A stretch of 64,000 bases of DNA from UBA5066 sp046331465 (GCA_046331465.1 JAXLQV010000003.1:1054001-1118000), one strand, 5' to 3'; counted from the stretch's first letter, positions 50,803 through 59,427 are shown. A program made the numbers and translations. The notes: generated by a model not told the origin, from the letters alone.

Positions 50803-51165
50803 ATGTCCGTCCGGAACAGGACCCGCGGCGAAGGAGCCTTCGGGACGATCGTCGGGATCGTCATCGTCGTCCTCGTCGGGATCGCGCTCTTCAAGATCGT
50901 CCCCCTCCACATCGCGGGGAACTCGGTGCTCGACGCGATGAGCGAGCAGGCGAACTTCGCGGGGGTCAAGTCGCTCGACAAGATCCAGTACGAGATCTTC
51001 GTCGTGGCGCAGGAAGCGGGGACGCCGCTCACGCTGCAGGACATCAAGATCAGCCGGCACGGCTCGGACGTCATCGTCACGGCGAAGTACGTCCAGAGCG
51101 TCTCGGTCCTCGGCTACAACTACACCTACGCGTTCGACAAGACCGTCCAGAAACCGGTGTTCTGA
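50803..51165 (+). CDS. DUF4845-like single-pass membrane protein
   Basis: The 120-residue protein has a short basic start, one N-terminal membrane helix (AFGTIVGIVIVVLVGIALFK) and a soluble region (LQDIKISRHGSDVIVTAKYV). The layout and its place right after lepB recall DUF4845 proteins, which follow lepB in many proteobacteria. Function unknown. GGAGG stands seven bases before the ATG. Confidence 0.65.
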   Translation: MSVRNRTRGEGAFGTIVGIVIVVLVGIALFKIVPLHIAGNSVLDAMSEQANFAGVKSLDKIQYEIFVVAQEAGTPLTLQDIKISRHGSDVIVTAKYVQSVSVLGYNYTYAFDKTVQKPVF

Positions 51166-51226
51166 CGTGCTCCCGGGGACGGGGACGTCTGCGCGCCACG
51201 GCGGCGAGCCTCGATCGCCCCGTGCC

Positions 51227-51252
51227 CCCCGCCGGGTGAGGACCCGGCGGGG
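51227..51252 (+). terminator. GC hairpin just before the S4-domain gene
   Basis: CCCCGCCGGGT-GAGG-ACCCGGCGGGG is a perfect 11-bp stem with a 4-base loop ending nine bases before the ATG at 51262. It may end the lepA-lepB transcript or mask the ribosome-binding region of the next gene; there is no T-tract. Confidence 0.5.
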
Positions 51253-51261
51253 CGTGCGGGG

Positions 51262-51678
51262 ATGACGCGGGAGCGCAGGCGCGAGGACGAGGCGGACGCC
51301 GCGGGCGTCCGCCTCGACGTCTTCCTCGACGTCGCCTGCATCTACCCGACGCGCTCGCAGGCCAAGGAGGCGTGCGAAGGGGGAAAGGTCGACCTGAACG
51401 GGACGGCCGCGAAGCCCCACCGGACCGTGAAGCCGGGCGACACGCTCCACGTCACCGTGCCCGGGAGGCGCCGCACCCTCGTCGTGAAGGCGGTCGCCGA
51501 CCGGCACGTCCCGAAGGCGCAGGCGCGCGAGCTCTACGAGGAGACGACGCCCGAGCTGACGCCGGAGCAGCTCGAGGCGCGGAGGCTGGAACGCCTTCTC
51601 GCTCCGAGGCGCGACGAGGGCGCCGGGAAGCTCTCGCGGCGCGAGCGGGAGGAGCGCGGCCGGCTCCGCGGCTACTGA
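51262..51678 (+). CDS. S4-domain RNA-binding protein (Hsp15-like)
   Basis: The 138-residue basic protein has an S4 fold in residues of about 17-70 (VRLDVFLDVACIYPTRSQAK, EACEGGKVDLNGTAAKPHR, TVKPGDTLHVTV), followed by a charged helical tail. This fits the Hsp15/RlbA group, which binds 50S subunits carrying nascent chains. Whether it does so here is inference. It lies downstream of a strong hairpin and ahead of the ArsA-type ATPase. Confidence 0.8.
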   Translation: MTRERRREDEADAAGVRLDVFLDVACIYPTRSQAKEACEGGKVDLNGTAAKPHRTVKPGDTLHVTVPGRRRTLVVKAVADRHVPKAQARELYEETTPELTPEQLEARRLERLLAPRRDEGAGKLSRREREERGRLRGY

Positions 51679-51696
51679 GTCCCGGAGACTGCGGGC

Positions 51697-51702
51697 TAAG
51701 AT
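51697..51702 (+). promoter_or_regulatory. Possible -10 element TAAGAT before the ArsA-type gene
   Basis: TAAGAT stands 15 bases before the ATG at 51718 in an otherwise G/C-only spacer. No -35 is evident. Confidence 0.25.
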
Positions 51703-51717
51703 GCGCCTTCCGTTCCG

Positions 51718-52923
51718 ATGAGAATCCTCCTCTACACGGGCAAGGGCGGGGTCGGCAAGACGACGGTGGCGTCCGCCACGGGCCTCACCCTCGCCGCCCG
51801 CGGCCTGAAGACGCTCGTCCTCTCCGTCGACGCGGCCCACTCGCTCGCCGACGCCTTCGACCTCGACGGCCGCCTCGCCGACAAGCGGCGCGGCGTGCCG
51901 GTCGCCGTGGCCGAGAACCTCTGGATCCAGGAGGTCGACGTCACCGAGGAGATCGGGCGCCACTGGCAGGACATCTCGGGCTACATCGCGACCCTGCTCG
52001 CCGTGACCGGCGTCGAGGAGGTCCTCGCCGAGGAGCTCGCGATCTTCCCGGGGATGGAGGAGGTCTCGGCCCTCCTCTACGTGAACCGCTACGCGCGGGA
52101 GAAGGCGTACGACGTCCTCATCCTCGACTGCGCGCCGACGGGGGAGTCGCTCCGCTTCGTCTCGCTCCCCCCGACGCTCGACTGGTACATGAAGAAGCTC
52201 TTCCGGATCGAGCGGTCGTTCCTGAAGGTCGCCCGGCCGGTCGCCGAGAAGGTGACGAACGTCCCGCTCCCGTCCGAGCGCTACTTCGACAACGTGAAGG
52301 CGCTCGCCGAGAAGCTCGACGGCGTCGACGCCCTCCTGAAGGACCCGAGGACGACGACCGTCCGGCTCGTGACGAACGCCGAGAAGATCGTCCTCCGCGA
52401 GACGCAGAGGGCGTTCATGTACTTCGGCCTCTACGGCTTCACCGTCGACGCCGTCATCGTGAACCGGCTCCTCCCGACCACGCTCGCCGACCCCTTCTTC
52501 GACAAGTGGCGGACGACGCAGGCGCAGTTCCTCTCGGAGGCGAAGCGCTACTTCGACCCGGTGCCGATCTGGACCGTCCCGCTCAAGGACGACCAGGTCG
52601 TCGGGGCGGCGGGCCTCGCCGAGCTCGGCGCGGGCCTCTTCGCCGGGCTCGACCCGTCGGCCTCCTTCCGGACGACGGCCCCGTACCGCTACCAGAAGAA
52701 GGCGGGGAACTACGTCCTGACGCTCGACCTCCCGTTCGCCGAGAGGGAGGACGTCGAGCTCGCGGTCGCATCGGGCGACCTGATCGTCACCCTCGGGAAC
52801 TTCCGGCACCACATCCCGATCCCGCGGACGCTGTCGGGGCACCTTCCGACGAAGGCGAAGGTGGAGACGGGCCGGCTGACGGTCCGCTTCGAGCGGGCCC
52901 TCGAGGAGGCGGAACGTGGCTGA
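51718..52923 (+). CDS. ArsA/Get3-family ATPase with C-terminal HSP20-like domain
   Basis: The 401-residue ATPase has deviant Walker A TGKGGVGKTTVASATGL at residues of about 7-23, switch I VDAAHSLADAFDL, and LILDCAPTGESLRFVSLP. Residues of about 322-395 (YVLTLDLPFAEREDVELAVA, DLIVTLGNFRHHIPIP) form an alpha-crystallin/HSP20-like beta-sandwich, an arrangement known from chloroplast and bacterial ArsA proteins. There is one ATPase half and no arsenite-binding cysteine cluster, so arsenic transport is unlikely; a chaperone or tail-anchored-protein role is inference. Its end overlaps the next gene by eight bases. Confidence 0.85.
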   Translation: MRILLYTGKGGVGKTTVASATGLTLAARGLKTLVLSVDAAHSLADAFDLDGRLADKRRGVPVAVAENLWIQEVDVTEEIGRHWQDISGYIATLLAVTGVEEVLAEELAIFPGMEEVSALLYVNRYAREKAYDVLILDCAPTGESLRFVSLPPTLDWYMKKLFRIERSFLKVARPVAEKVTNVPLPSERYFDNVKALAEKLDGVDALLKDPRTTTVRLVTNAEKIVLRETQRAFMYFGLYGFTVDAVIVNRLLPTTLADPFFDKWRTTQAQFLSEAKRYFDPVPIWTVPLKDDQVVGAAGLAELGAGLFAGLDPSASFRTTAPYRYQKKAGNYVLTLDLPFAEREDVELAVASGDLIVTLGNFRHHIPIPRTLSGHLPTKAKVETGRLTVRFERALEEAERG

Positions 52924-53311
52924 GAGGAAACGCCGGCCGCCGGCGCCGGACGGCCTCGACGGGGACTTCGGCCCCGGGTTCGACCCGTCGCCGGAGCCGG
53001 ACGCGGGGCCCGCGCACGCGAGGAACGAGGCGGGAGAGGGTCGCCGGGAGGTTCCCTTCGGGGGGCTCGGCGCCGGGATCCCGTGCGGGAAGGACGGCTG
53101 CTTCCTGAAGCCGGTCGGGGACCTCGTCACCCGGTTCGCGCTCGAGCTCGCGCGCCGCGGCCACGCCGATTCCACGACGCGCGCGGCCGTCTCGGGGATC
53201 GAGCTCCTGAAGGCGCTGCGCGACTTCCTCGACGAGGAGATCGCCTTCGCCGAGCGCGCCGCCGAGCGGCAGCGCTCCGCGGCGCGCTACACGAAGATCC
53301 CGGTGGAGTAG
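52916..53311 (+). CDS. Unknown protein paired with the ArsA-type ATPase
   Basis: The 131-residue product begins with a disordered Pro/Gly/Asp-rich half (residues 1-55), then has IPCGKDGCFLKPVGDLVTRF and a helical C-terminus (ELLKALRDFLDEEIAFAERA). Two cysteines six apart (PCGKDGC) could bind metal. No family recognised. GTG start overlaps the ATPase gene by eight bases, so the two are translated together and may act together. Confidence 0.6.
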   Translation: MAERKRRPPAPDGLDGDFGPGFDPSPEPDAGPAHARNEAGEGRREVPFGGLGAGIPCGKDGCFLKPVGDLVTRFALELARRGHADSTTRAAVSGIELLKALRDFLDEEIAFAERAAERQRSAARYTKIPVE

Positions 53312-53354
53312 CGGGGCGTCCGGCTCCGGCCGGTCCCGCCCTCCCCGACCCGGT

Positions 53355-54071
53355 TCAGCCGGCGTCGATCTCGGCGGCGATCGCCCGCGCGGCGGCGGCG
53401 GGGTCGGCCGCGCCGGTGATCGGCCGGCCGACGACGAGGAGGTCGGCCCCCGCCCGCGCCGCGGAGGCGGGGGTCGCAATCCGCTTCTGGTCCGCGGCCG
53501 CGCTCCCGGCGGGGCGGATCCCCGGGACGACGAGGAGGAACCCCGGGCCGCAGGCCGCGCGGATCGCCTCGATCTCCTCCGGCGAGCAGACGACGCCGTC
53601 GAGGCCCGACGCCTTCGCGAGGAGCGCGAGGCGAAGCGCGGCCTCGCGCGGCGTCCCGGAGAGCCCCACCTCGGCGAGGGCAGCGGCGTCGAGAGACGTC
53701 AGGACGGTCACCGCGATCACCTTCGGCGCGGGGAGGGAAGCCGAGGCCGCGGCCTCGCGGGCCTTCTCGCCCGCGGCGCGCATCATCTCGCGCCCGCCGC
53801 CGGCGTGGACGTTCAGGATCGCGGCGCCGGTCCGGGCCGCCGCGGCCGCGGCCCCGCCGACCGTGTTCGGGATGTCGTGGAGCTTCAGGTCGAGGAAGAC
53901 CGGCGCGAGCGCGGCGACCTCGGCGACGAGGGCGGGGCCGTGCGCGCAGAACGCCTCGAGGCCCACCTTCAGGACGCCGGCCTCGGGGGCGACGAGCCGC
54001 GCGAGCTCGAGGATCCGGCCCCGCTCGGAGGCGTCGAGGGCGACGGCGATCTTCTTCCGGCCTTCAGGCAT
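53355..54071 (-). CDS. pyrF: Orotidine 5'-phosphate decarboxylase
   Basis: The 238-residue TIM-barrel enzyme makes UMP in the last step of pyrimidine synthesis. VALDASERGRILELARLV, the catalytic FLDLKLHDIPNTVGG, VHAGGGREMMR and the phosphate loop LLVVGRPITGAADP are seen. It overlaps pyrD by eight bases (shared ATGCCTGA), so start and coupling are clear. Confidence 0.96.
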   Translation of the reverse strand: MPEGRKKIAVALDASERGRILELARLVAPEAGVLKVGLEAFCAHGPALVAEVAALAPVFLDLKLHDIPNTVGGAAAAAARTGAAILNVHAGGGREMMRAAGEKAREAAASASLPAPKVIAVTVLTSLDAAALAEVGLSGTPREAALRLALLAKASGLDGVVCSPEEIEAIRAACGPGFLLVVPGIRPAGSAAADQKRIATPASAARAGADLLVVGRPITGAADPAAAARAIAAEIDAG

Positions 54072-55008
54072 AGACCTTCTCCGGCCGCGGGCGCGTCTTC
54101 AGCGTCCCGGAGAGCTCGGCGACGCGCTCGACGCCGTGCCGCTCGCACCACCGCGCGAGGTCGCGGACGAGGCGTCCCGAGACGCCCGGGTCGCGGAAGT
54201 TCGCGGTCCCGACCTGGACGGCGTTCGCCCCCGCGATGAGGAACTCGAGGACGTGGTCGACCGTCTCGATCCCGCCGATCCCGAAGATCGGGACGGTCGG
54301 GAGCGCCTTCCGCACCTCCCAGACCATCCGCACCGCCACCGGGCGGATCGCCGGGCCCGAGAGGCCGCCCGTCGTGAAGCCGATCTTCGGCTCGCGCGTC
54401 TCGACGTCGATCGAGAGCCCGACGAGGGTGTTGATGAGCGAGAGGACGTCGGCCCCTCCGTCGACGGCCGCCTTCGCGGCGGCGACGACGTCGGTGACGT
54501 TCGGGGAGAGCTTCACGACGAGGGGAAGGCGCGTCGCGGGGCGGACGGCGGCGACGAGGGCGCCGAGCGCGGCCGGGTCGTTGCCGAAGACCATCCCCCC
54601 CTTCACCACGTTCGGGCAGGAGACGTTCAGCTCGACGGCGGCGACGCGCGGGTCGTCGCCGATCCGTTCCACGACCGCTCGGTACTCCGCCTCGGTGTCG
54701 CCCCAGACGTTCGCGAGGACCGCGACGCCCTTCTCGTGGAGCTTCGGGAGCTTCTCGGAGAGGAACGCGTCGATCCCGACGTTCTGGAGGCCGATCGCGT
54801 TCAGCATCCCGGCGTCCGTCTCGCAGATGCGGGGGGGCGGGTTGCCGAGGCAGGGGCGCAGCGACAGCCCCTTGACCGAGATCGCCCCGAGGGCGCCGAT
54901 GTCGACGAACTCGGCGAACTCGAGCCCGTACCCGAACGTCCCCGACGCCGTGGCGATCGGGTTCTTCAGGGAGAGGCGGCCGAGGCGGACGGAGAGGTCG
55001 ACGCTCAT
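54064..55008 (-). CDS. pyrD: Dihydroorotate dehydrogenase, catalytic subunit (class 1B)
   Basis: The 314-residue FMN enzyme oxidises dihydroorotate to orotate. LKNPIATASGTFGYGLEF, NPPPRICETDAGMLNAIGLQ, VELNVSCPNVVKGG with the catalytic cysteine, VVKLSPNVTDVV and FGIGGIETVDHVLEFLIAGA are present. The cysteine catalyst and the adjacent PyrK mark it as the NAD-linked 1B type. ATG at 55008 is chosen since GGAGG lies seven bases upstream. Confidence 0.96.
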   Translation of the reverse strand: MSVDLSVRLGRLSLKNPIATASGTFGYGLEFAEFVDIGALGAISVKGLSLRPCLGNPPPRICETDAGMLNAIGLQNVGIDAFLSEKLPKLHEKGVAVLANVWGDTEAEYRAVVERIGDDPRVAAVELNVSCPNVVKGGMVFGNDPAALGALVAAVRPATRLPLVVKLSPNVTDVVAAAKAAVDGGADVLSLINTLVGLSIDVETREPKIGFTTGGLSGPAIRPVAVRMVWEVRKALPTVPIFGIGGIETVDHVLEFLIAGANAVQVGTANFRDPGVSGRLVRDLARWCERHGVERVAELSGTLKTRPRPEKVYA

Positions 55009-55021
55009 CGGGAGCCTCCGC

Positions 55022-55828
55022 TCATACACGGCTCCAGTCGATCGCGGTCGGCGGGAGGCACGGCCCCTCGGTGCAGATCGTGTGGAATCGCCCGTCGCGC
55101 CCCGGCATCACGCAGCCGAGGCAGACCCCGAAGCCGCACGCCATCTCCGACTCGAGGGCGAAGGAGCCCTCGACGTTCCGCGCCTCGAGGATCGCCGCGA
55201 GCGTCCGGAACATCGGGACCGGGCCGCACGCGAAGACGCGCCGGTAGCTCGTTCCCGCCTGGAGCGCGGCGGCGAGGATGTCCGTCACGCGCCCCTTCTT
55301 CCCGAGCGAGCCGTCGTCGGTCGCGTACCGGCAGCGGTGCGCGCCGAGGAAGCGCTCGAAGTCGGGTCGCTTCAGGACCTCGCTCTCGTTCCGCCCGCCG
55401 TAGAAGAGGTCGGCGGGAATCCCGCGCTCGGCGAGGCGCCGCGAGAGGAAGACGAGCGGCGCGAGGCCGATCCCTCCCGCCACGAGGGCGACCCGGTCCG
55501 ACTGCTTCAGGTCGTCGATCGGGAACGGGATCCCGAGCGGCCCGAGGACCGGAATCGGCGTCCCCTCCGCGAAGCGTCCGAGCGCCTCCGTCCCGACGCC
55601 GACCGCCCGCACGACGAGCTCGAGCCCGGGGACGCCGGAGACGGTCGTCACGTCGGCCACGGAGAAGGCCCGCCGCAGGAAGGGCCTCAGGCCGTCGCCG
55701 GCCTGGATCATGACGAACTGCCCCGGCTTCGCGGCCGCGGCGATCGTCCCGGCCTGCAGGAACACGGAGAAATGGGCCGCGTCGTAGCGGACGGTGCGGA
55801 GGATGCGGAGCGATTCGTTGACCACCAT
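55022..55828 (-). CDS. pyrK: Dihydroorotate dehydrogenase electron-transfer subunit PyrK
   Basis: The 268-residue FAD/[2Fe-2S] subunit passes electrons from PyrD to NAD. The FAD motif PFLRRAFSVADV, the NAD-binding VALVAGGIGLAPLVFLSRRL and the iron-sulfur cysteines in ESEMACGFGVCLGCVMPG with a fourth in HTICTEG are complete. It leads the pyrK-pyrD-pyrF unit, 13 bases before pyrD. Confidence 0.95.
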   Translation of the reverse strand: MVVNESLRILRTVRYDAAHFSVFLQAGTIAAAAKPGQFVMIQAGDGLRPFLRRAFSVADVTTVSGVPGLELVVRAVGVGTEALGRFAEGTPIPVLGPLGIPFPIDDLKQSDRVALVAGGIGLAPLVFLSRRLAERGIPADLFYGGRNESEVLKRPDFERFLGAHRCRYATDDGSLGKKGRVTDILAAALQAGTSYRRVFACGPVPMFRTLAAILEARNVEGSFALESEMACGFGVCLGCVMPGRDGRFHTICTEGPCLPPTAIDWSRV

Positions 55829-55846
55829 GCGGAAGACGGCGAGACT
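55818..55846 (+). promoter_or_regulatory. Possible promoter TTGACC-N17-GAGACT
   Basis: A good -35 (TTGACC, 55818-55823) and a weak -10 (GAGACT, 55841-55846) at 17 bases precede the ATG at 55861. The promoter overlaps the start of divergent pyrK. Confidence 0.35.
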
Positions 55847-55857
55847 CGCGAGCGCGG

Positions 55858-55863
55858 ATTATG
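55858..55863 (-). promoter_or_regulatory. pyrK -10 element CATAAT
   Basis: CATAAT on the minus strand (5 of 6 matches to TATAAT) lies 29 bases before the pyrK ATG and overlaps the ATG of the divergent gene at 55861. Confidence 0.4.
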
Positions 55864-57546
55864 AGCGAGGCCCTGCGGCGCAGCCACCCCGCCCTGCTGG
55901 GGGCCACCGTGGGCGTCGCCCTCGGCGACGTCCTCCTCGCGCTGAACCCGCACCTGCTCGCCCCGGCCCTCGCCTTCCGGCTCCTCGCGGGATGCGCCCT
56001 CCTCGGCGGGATCCTCCTCGCCCCTCTCGGCGTCCTGGTGAAGGAGCCCGGCGTCCCCTCCCCGGGTTTCTGGTGGGCGACGGCGCTGCTCTTCCTCCTC
56101 CTCGCCGCCTTCTCCGAGGAGCAGCGCCTCGCCTACTACAACTTCCTCGGCAACGGGACGCGGAGGCTCCTCGTCGGCGTCTCTCTCGCGGGCGTCCTGC
56201 TCACGCTCGCCCCGCTCCTCGCGGCCCTGAAGAGGCCGCGGGGCCGGGCCGCCGCGACCCCGCTCCTGGCGTCCCTCGCGCTCTTCTCCGCCGTCCCCCT
56301 CCTCGCCCGGCGCGGTCCCGACCGGGCGACCCTCGCCCCGCCGCAGGCGATCGCGAGGACGGCGACCCGGAGCCTCCTCGTCGTCGGCCTGGAGGGGGTC
56401 TCGTGGGAGCTCCTCTCGCGGGCGGCCTCGGAGGGGACCCTTCCCGTTTTCGCGCGCCTCCTCGAGGAGGGCGCCGGCGGGCCGCTCGGCGCCCTCACGC
56501 CGTACGACCGGGCCGCGCTCTGGACGACGGCCGCGACCGGGAAGCTCCCCCGGGCGCACGGGGTCGTCTCCGGCGAGTCGACCGCCACCCCGTTCGGCTC
56601 TTTCCGCCTCCTCCCGCGGCTGCCCGGCCTCGCCGGGCCCATCCGGGTCCCGTTCTTCCCCCCGTCTCGCTCCGGCGGCGCCGGCCGCCGGAGCCTCGCC
56701 TTCTGGGAGATCCTCTCCGCGCGCCACCACGAGGCCTCCGTCCTCGGCTGGCCCGCGGCCGAGCCGCCGCGCCCCGGGCTCGTCCTCTGGGCGACGGAGG
56801 CGTTCTTCGCGGGCGGCGGGTCCGAGGGCTCCGCGCTCCCCGAGGAGACGGCGGCCCGCGCGCGGCTCCTCCTGCTCGGGGCGCGGAACCTCGATCGCCC
56901 CCTCGCGCGCGCCCTCGAGCCCGCCGGGCTGCCCGAGGAGCAGAGGAACGCCGCCGCGGCCGCGAACGGCGCGGCGCGGGACCTCGGGATCCTCGGGGCG
57001 GCGCTCGCCGCCGTGCCGACCGGGCCGGGAAACGCCTCGGCGCTCGTCCTCGCCGGCCTCGCCGGGCCGGCCCGCGTCTGGGGCCCGGCCGCGGAGCCGC
57101 GCCGCTACTTCGGTTCGTCCCGGAAGGACGCCGAGGCGGGGGAGAAGGCGCTTCTCGCCTACTACCGCTTCCTCGACGACACCCTCGGCGACCTCCTCGA
57201 GCGGGAGGGGCGCGAGCGGACGCTCTGCGTCTTCTCGCCTTCCGGCTTCGGCCCGGCGCCGCCGCTCGCGGCCGTCTGGGACCTCATCCGCGGCCGTTCG
57301 CCGGAAGCGACGCCCGCCGCCGGAGACGACGGGTTCCTCGTCCTCTGGGGCTCGGGAATCCGCGCGAACGTCCGGCTCACCTCGGCCGACGTCGTCGACC
57401 TCGCGCCGACCCTCCTCGTCCTGGCGGGCGAGCCGATCGCCCGCGACATGGACGGCCGGGTCCTCGCGGAGGTCTTCGACGAGCGCTTCTCGCAGGGGAC
57501 GAGCATCCCCGTCGTGACGACGTTCGAGCCCGAGGGGCCCCGGTGA
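55861..57546 (+). CDS. Membrane-anchored alkaline-phosphatase-superfamily protein with degenerate metal site
   Basis: The 561-residue protein has about four N-terminal membrane helices (to residue 155), then a type I phosphodiesterase/nucleotide pyrophosphatase-like domain: SLLVVGLEGVSWELLSRAA, LTPYDRAALWTTAATGKLP, RAHGVVSGES, and the end VVDLAPTLLVLAGEPIARDM. The usual first metal Asp (GLDG) is Glu here, the SDHG motif is replaced by SPSGFG, and the usual histidine before the GPGI-like strand is missing (AAGDDGFLVLWGSGI). It may therefore bind rather than hydrolyse. It overlaps the following glycosyltransferase gene by GTGA. Confidence 0.75.
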   Translation: MSEALRRSHPALLGATVGVALGDVLLALNPHLLAPALAFRLLAGCALLGGILLAPLGVLVKEPGVPSPGFWWATALLFLLLAAFSEEQRLAYYNFLGNGTRRLLVGVSLAGVLLTLAPLLAALKRPRGRAAATPLLASLALFSAVPLLARRGPDRATLAPPQAIARTATRSLLVVGLEGVSWELLSRAASEGTLPVFARLLEEGAGGPLGALTPYDRAALWTTAATGKLPRAHGVVSGESTATPFGSFRLLPRLPGLAGPIRVPFFPPSRSGGAGRRSLAFWEILSARHHEASVLGWPAAEPPRPGLVLWATEAFFAGGGSEGSALPEETAARARLLLLGARNLDRPLARALEPAGLPEEQRNAAAAANGAARDLGILGAALAAVPTGPGNASALVLAGLAGPARVWGPAAEPRRYFGSSRKDAEAGEKALLAYYRFLDDTLGDLLEREGRERTLCVFSPSGFGPAPPLAAVWDLIRGRSPEATPAAGDDGFLVLWGSGIRANVRLTSADVVDLAPTLLVLAGEPIARDMDGRVLAEVFDERFSQGTSIPVVTTFEPEGPR

Positions 57547-59378
57547 CGCCGGCGGCCCGGCGGGCGGCCGTGGCCGCGGCGCTCGCCGCCCTCCTCGGCC
57601 TGGGCTTCGGACTGCGCCTCTTCCGGTGGCGCGACGCCCCTCCCGGTCCGTGGATCGACGAGGCGCTCGCGCTCCGCGCGGCGCGGGCGAGCGCCTCGGC
57701 ACCGCTCCTCGGGACGACGCCCCTGCAGCCCCCCGACGCCGGCTTCGTCAACTCCTGGCTCACGAACCTCTCCCTGCGCGGCCTCGGCGCGATCGACCGC
57801 GCCGCGGGAGGGGGGATGGCGTCGGTCCGCGCGATGTCGATCCTCCCGGCGCTCGTCCTCCTCCTGGCCATCGTCGCGGTCGCGGCGGAAGCCTCGGGCG
57901 GCCGGGCCGGACCGGTCCTCGTCGCGGCGCTCCTCGCGTCGACCTCGTCGTGGCTCCTCGTGACGGGCCGCTGGGGGTGGAACGCCGTGGCGACCTCCGC
58001 CGTCGTCGTCCTCGCCGCGGCGCTCGGCCTGCGTGCCGCACGAAAGGCCTCCCCCGTCCTGGCGGCCGCCGCGGGGGCGCTCCTCGGCCTCTCCTTCTGG
58101 GGCTACGTCGCGGCGTGGGCGCTCCTCCCTCTCCCGCCGCTCCTCGTCGTCGCGGCGCTCGCCCGGAGGGACGGCTCGCACGAGGCGGCGCGCCGCGCCC
58201 GGGCCGCGGCGGCCGGCCTCCTGGCCTGCGTCCTCGTCGCGGCGCCGCTCGCGCTCCACTACGCGGCCCATCCCGAGCGCGCCGTCGCCCGGGCCCGCGA
58301 GCTCTCGGCGGCACGGGCCGGGTCCCCGGGGCTCCTCCCCGCCCTCGCGCGGAACGCCGCCGCCTACGCGAGGCTCTTCACCGTCGGGGGCGACCCGAAC
58401 GAGCGGCACGGCGACCCGGAGCGCCCCGTCCTCCCCGTCGTCGTCACCGCTCTCGCCCTCGCCGGGACCGCGGACGGCCTCCGCCGGGGCGGTGCCGCGC
58501 GCCTCCTCGCTCTCGTCGCGGCCCTCTTCCTCGCCGCGAGCCTCCTTGCCGTCGAGGAGGCCGCGAACGCCTACCGCGCCGTTCACGCCGCCCCGTTCCT
58601 CCTCGTCCTCGCCGCGCTCGGCGCGACGCGCCTCGTCGAGCTCGCCGGGCCTCCGCGCCGCCCCTTCGCGACGGCCGTCCTCGGCCTCCTCCTCGTCGCC
58701 GTCGCGCTCCTCGACGTCGCCGGATTCCTCCGCTGGCTCTCCTCGCCGCGTCTCTACGGCGCCTTCGGGGGCCCGGAGCGCGACCTCGCCGACGCCGTCT
58801 CGGCGGAGCTCGCGTCGCGAGGCCCGGCCGACGTCGTCCTCGCGCCGGGCGCGGCGCGGAACGCGTTCGTCGTCGACGCGCTCCTCCAGTCGCCGCGGAG
58901 CGCTCGGCCGGCGATCCGCCAGGCGGCTGCCCCGGGCGCCCTCCGGTACGTCCCCGCCAGGGACGTCCTGTTCGCCGACGCCGCGACCGGGGAGCGGGCC
59001 GGGGCGTTTGGCCCGCTCGGCGCGCTCGCGGTCTCCTCGGGGGGCGTCCTGCCAGGGCACCCGGGCTGGGCGCTCTGGAGGATCCCGGCGGCGCGGGCCG
59101 CCGGTGCGGCGGAGGCATTCGCGGAGGCGTTCCCGCGGGTCCCGTCCCCCGGGGCGGGGAGCTTCCTCGCCCCGGAGGAGGGGCTCTACACCTTCGCGAG
59201 CCGCGGCGGGGCGGAGGCGAGGCTCGACGGCGAGGCCCTCTTCGGCGCGGCGCGCCCGGCAGGGAGCGTCACGGCGCGCCTGGCGGCGGGACGGCACGAC
59301 CTCTCCGTCCGCGCGCTCGCGCCCGGGGCCCTCCTCCGCGTCACCGCCCCGGACGGCTTCCTCCTCCCTCCGCCCTGA
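57543..59378 (+). CDS. GT-C-type (PMT/GT39-like) membrane glycosyltransferase
   Basis: The 611-residue protein has around ten hydrophobic segments in its first 400 residues and a C-terminal soluble domain. The first loop carries the acidic pair WIDEALALRAARASA expected for lipid-linked sugar transferases of the GT-C fold, followed by PDAGFVNSWLTNLSLRGLG. The soluble tail ends with beta-rich LYTFASRGGAEARLDGEALF. Donor and acceptor unknown. GTG start set by overlap with the phosphatase-like gene, suggesting a joint cell-envelope role. Confidence 0.72.
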   Translation: MTPAARRAAVAAALAALLGLGFGLRLFRWRDAPPGPWIDEALALRAARASASAPLLGTTPLQPPDAGFVNSWLTNLSLRGLGAIDRAAGGGMASVRAMSILPALVLLLAIVAVAAEASGGRAGPVLVAALLASTSSWLLVTGRWGWNAVATSAVVVLAAALGLRAARKASPVLAAAAGALLGLSFWGYVAAWALLPLPPLLVVAALARRDGSHEAARRARAAAAGLLACVLVAAPLALHYAAHPERAVARARELSAARAGSPGLLPALARNAAAYARLFTVGGDPNERHGDPERPVLPVVVTALALAGTADGLRRGGAARLLALVAALFLAASLLAVEEAANAYRAVHAAPFLLVLAALGATRLVELAGPPRRPFATAVLGLLLVAVALLDVAGFLRWLSSPRLYGAFGGPERDLADAVSAELASRGPADVVLAPGAARNAFVVDALLQSPRSARPAIRQAAAPGALRYVPARDVLFADAATGERAGAFGPLGALAVSSGGVLPGHPGWALWRIPAARAAGAAEAFAEAFPRVPSPGAGSFLAPEEGLYTFASRGGAEARLDGEALFGAARPAGSVTARLAAGRHDLSVRALAPGALLRVTAPDGFLLPPP

Positions 59379-59382
59379 TCGC

Positions 59383-59405
59383 GCGGCCGGGAAGAGCTCG
59401 GCCGC
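59383..59405. terminator. Hairpin between convergent genes
   Basis: GCGGCCG (59383-59389) pairs with CGGCCGC (59399-59405) around nine bases, between the ends of the glycosyltransferase and hydrolase genes. Likely shared weak terminator. Confidence 0.4.
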
Positions 59406-59427
59406 CCGCGCGAAGGGGTCCCCGCCG

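Noticed and set aside
53312..53354. Possible hairpin between the ArsA partner gene and pyrF
   Set aside because: Only short imperfect GC complements around GGCTCCGGCC; not separable from background.
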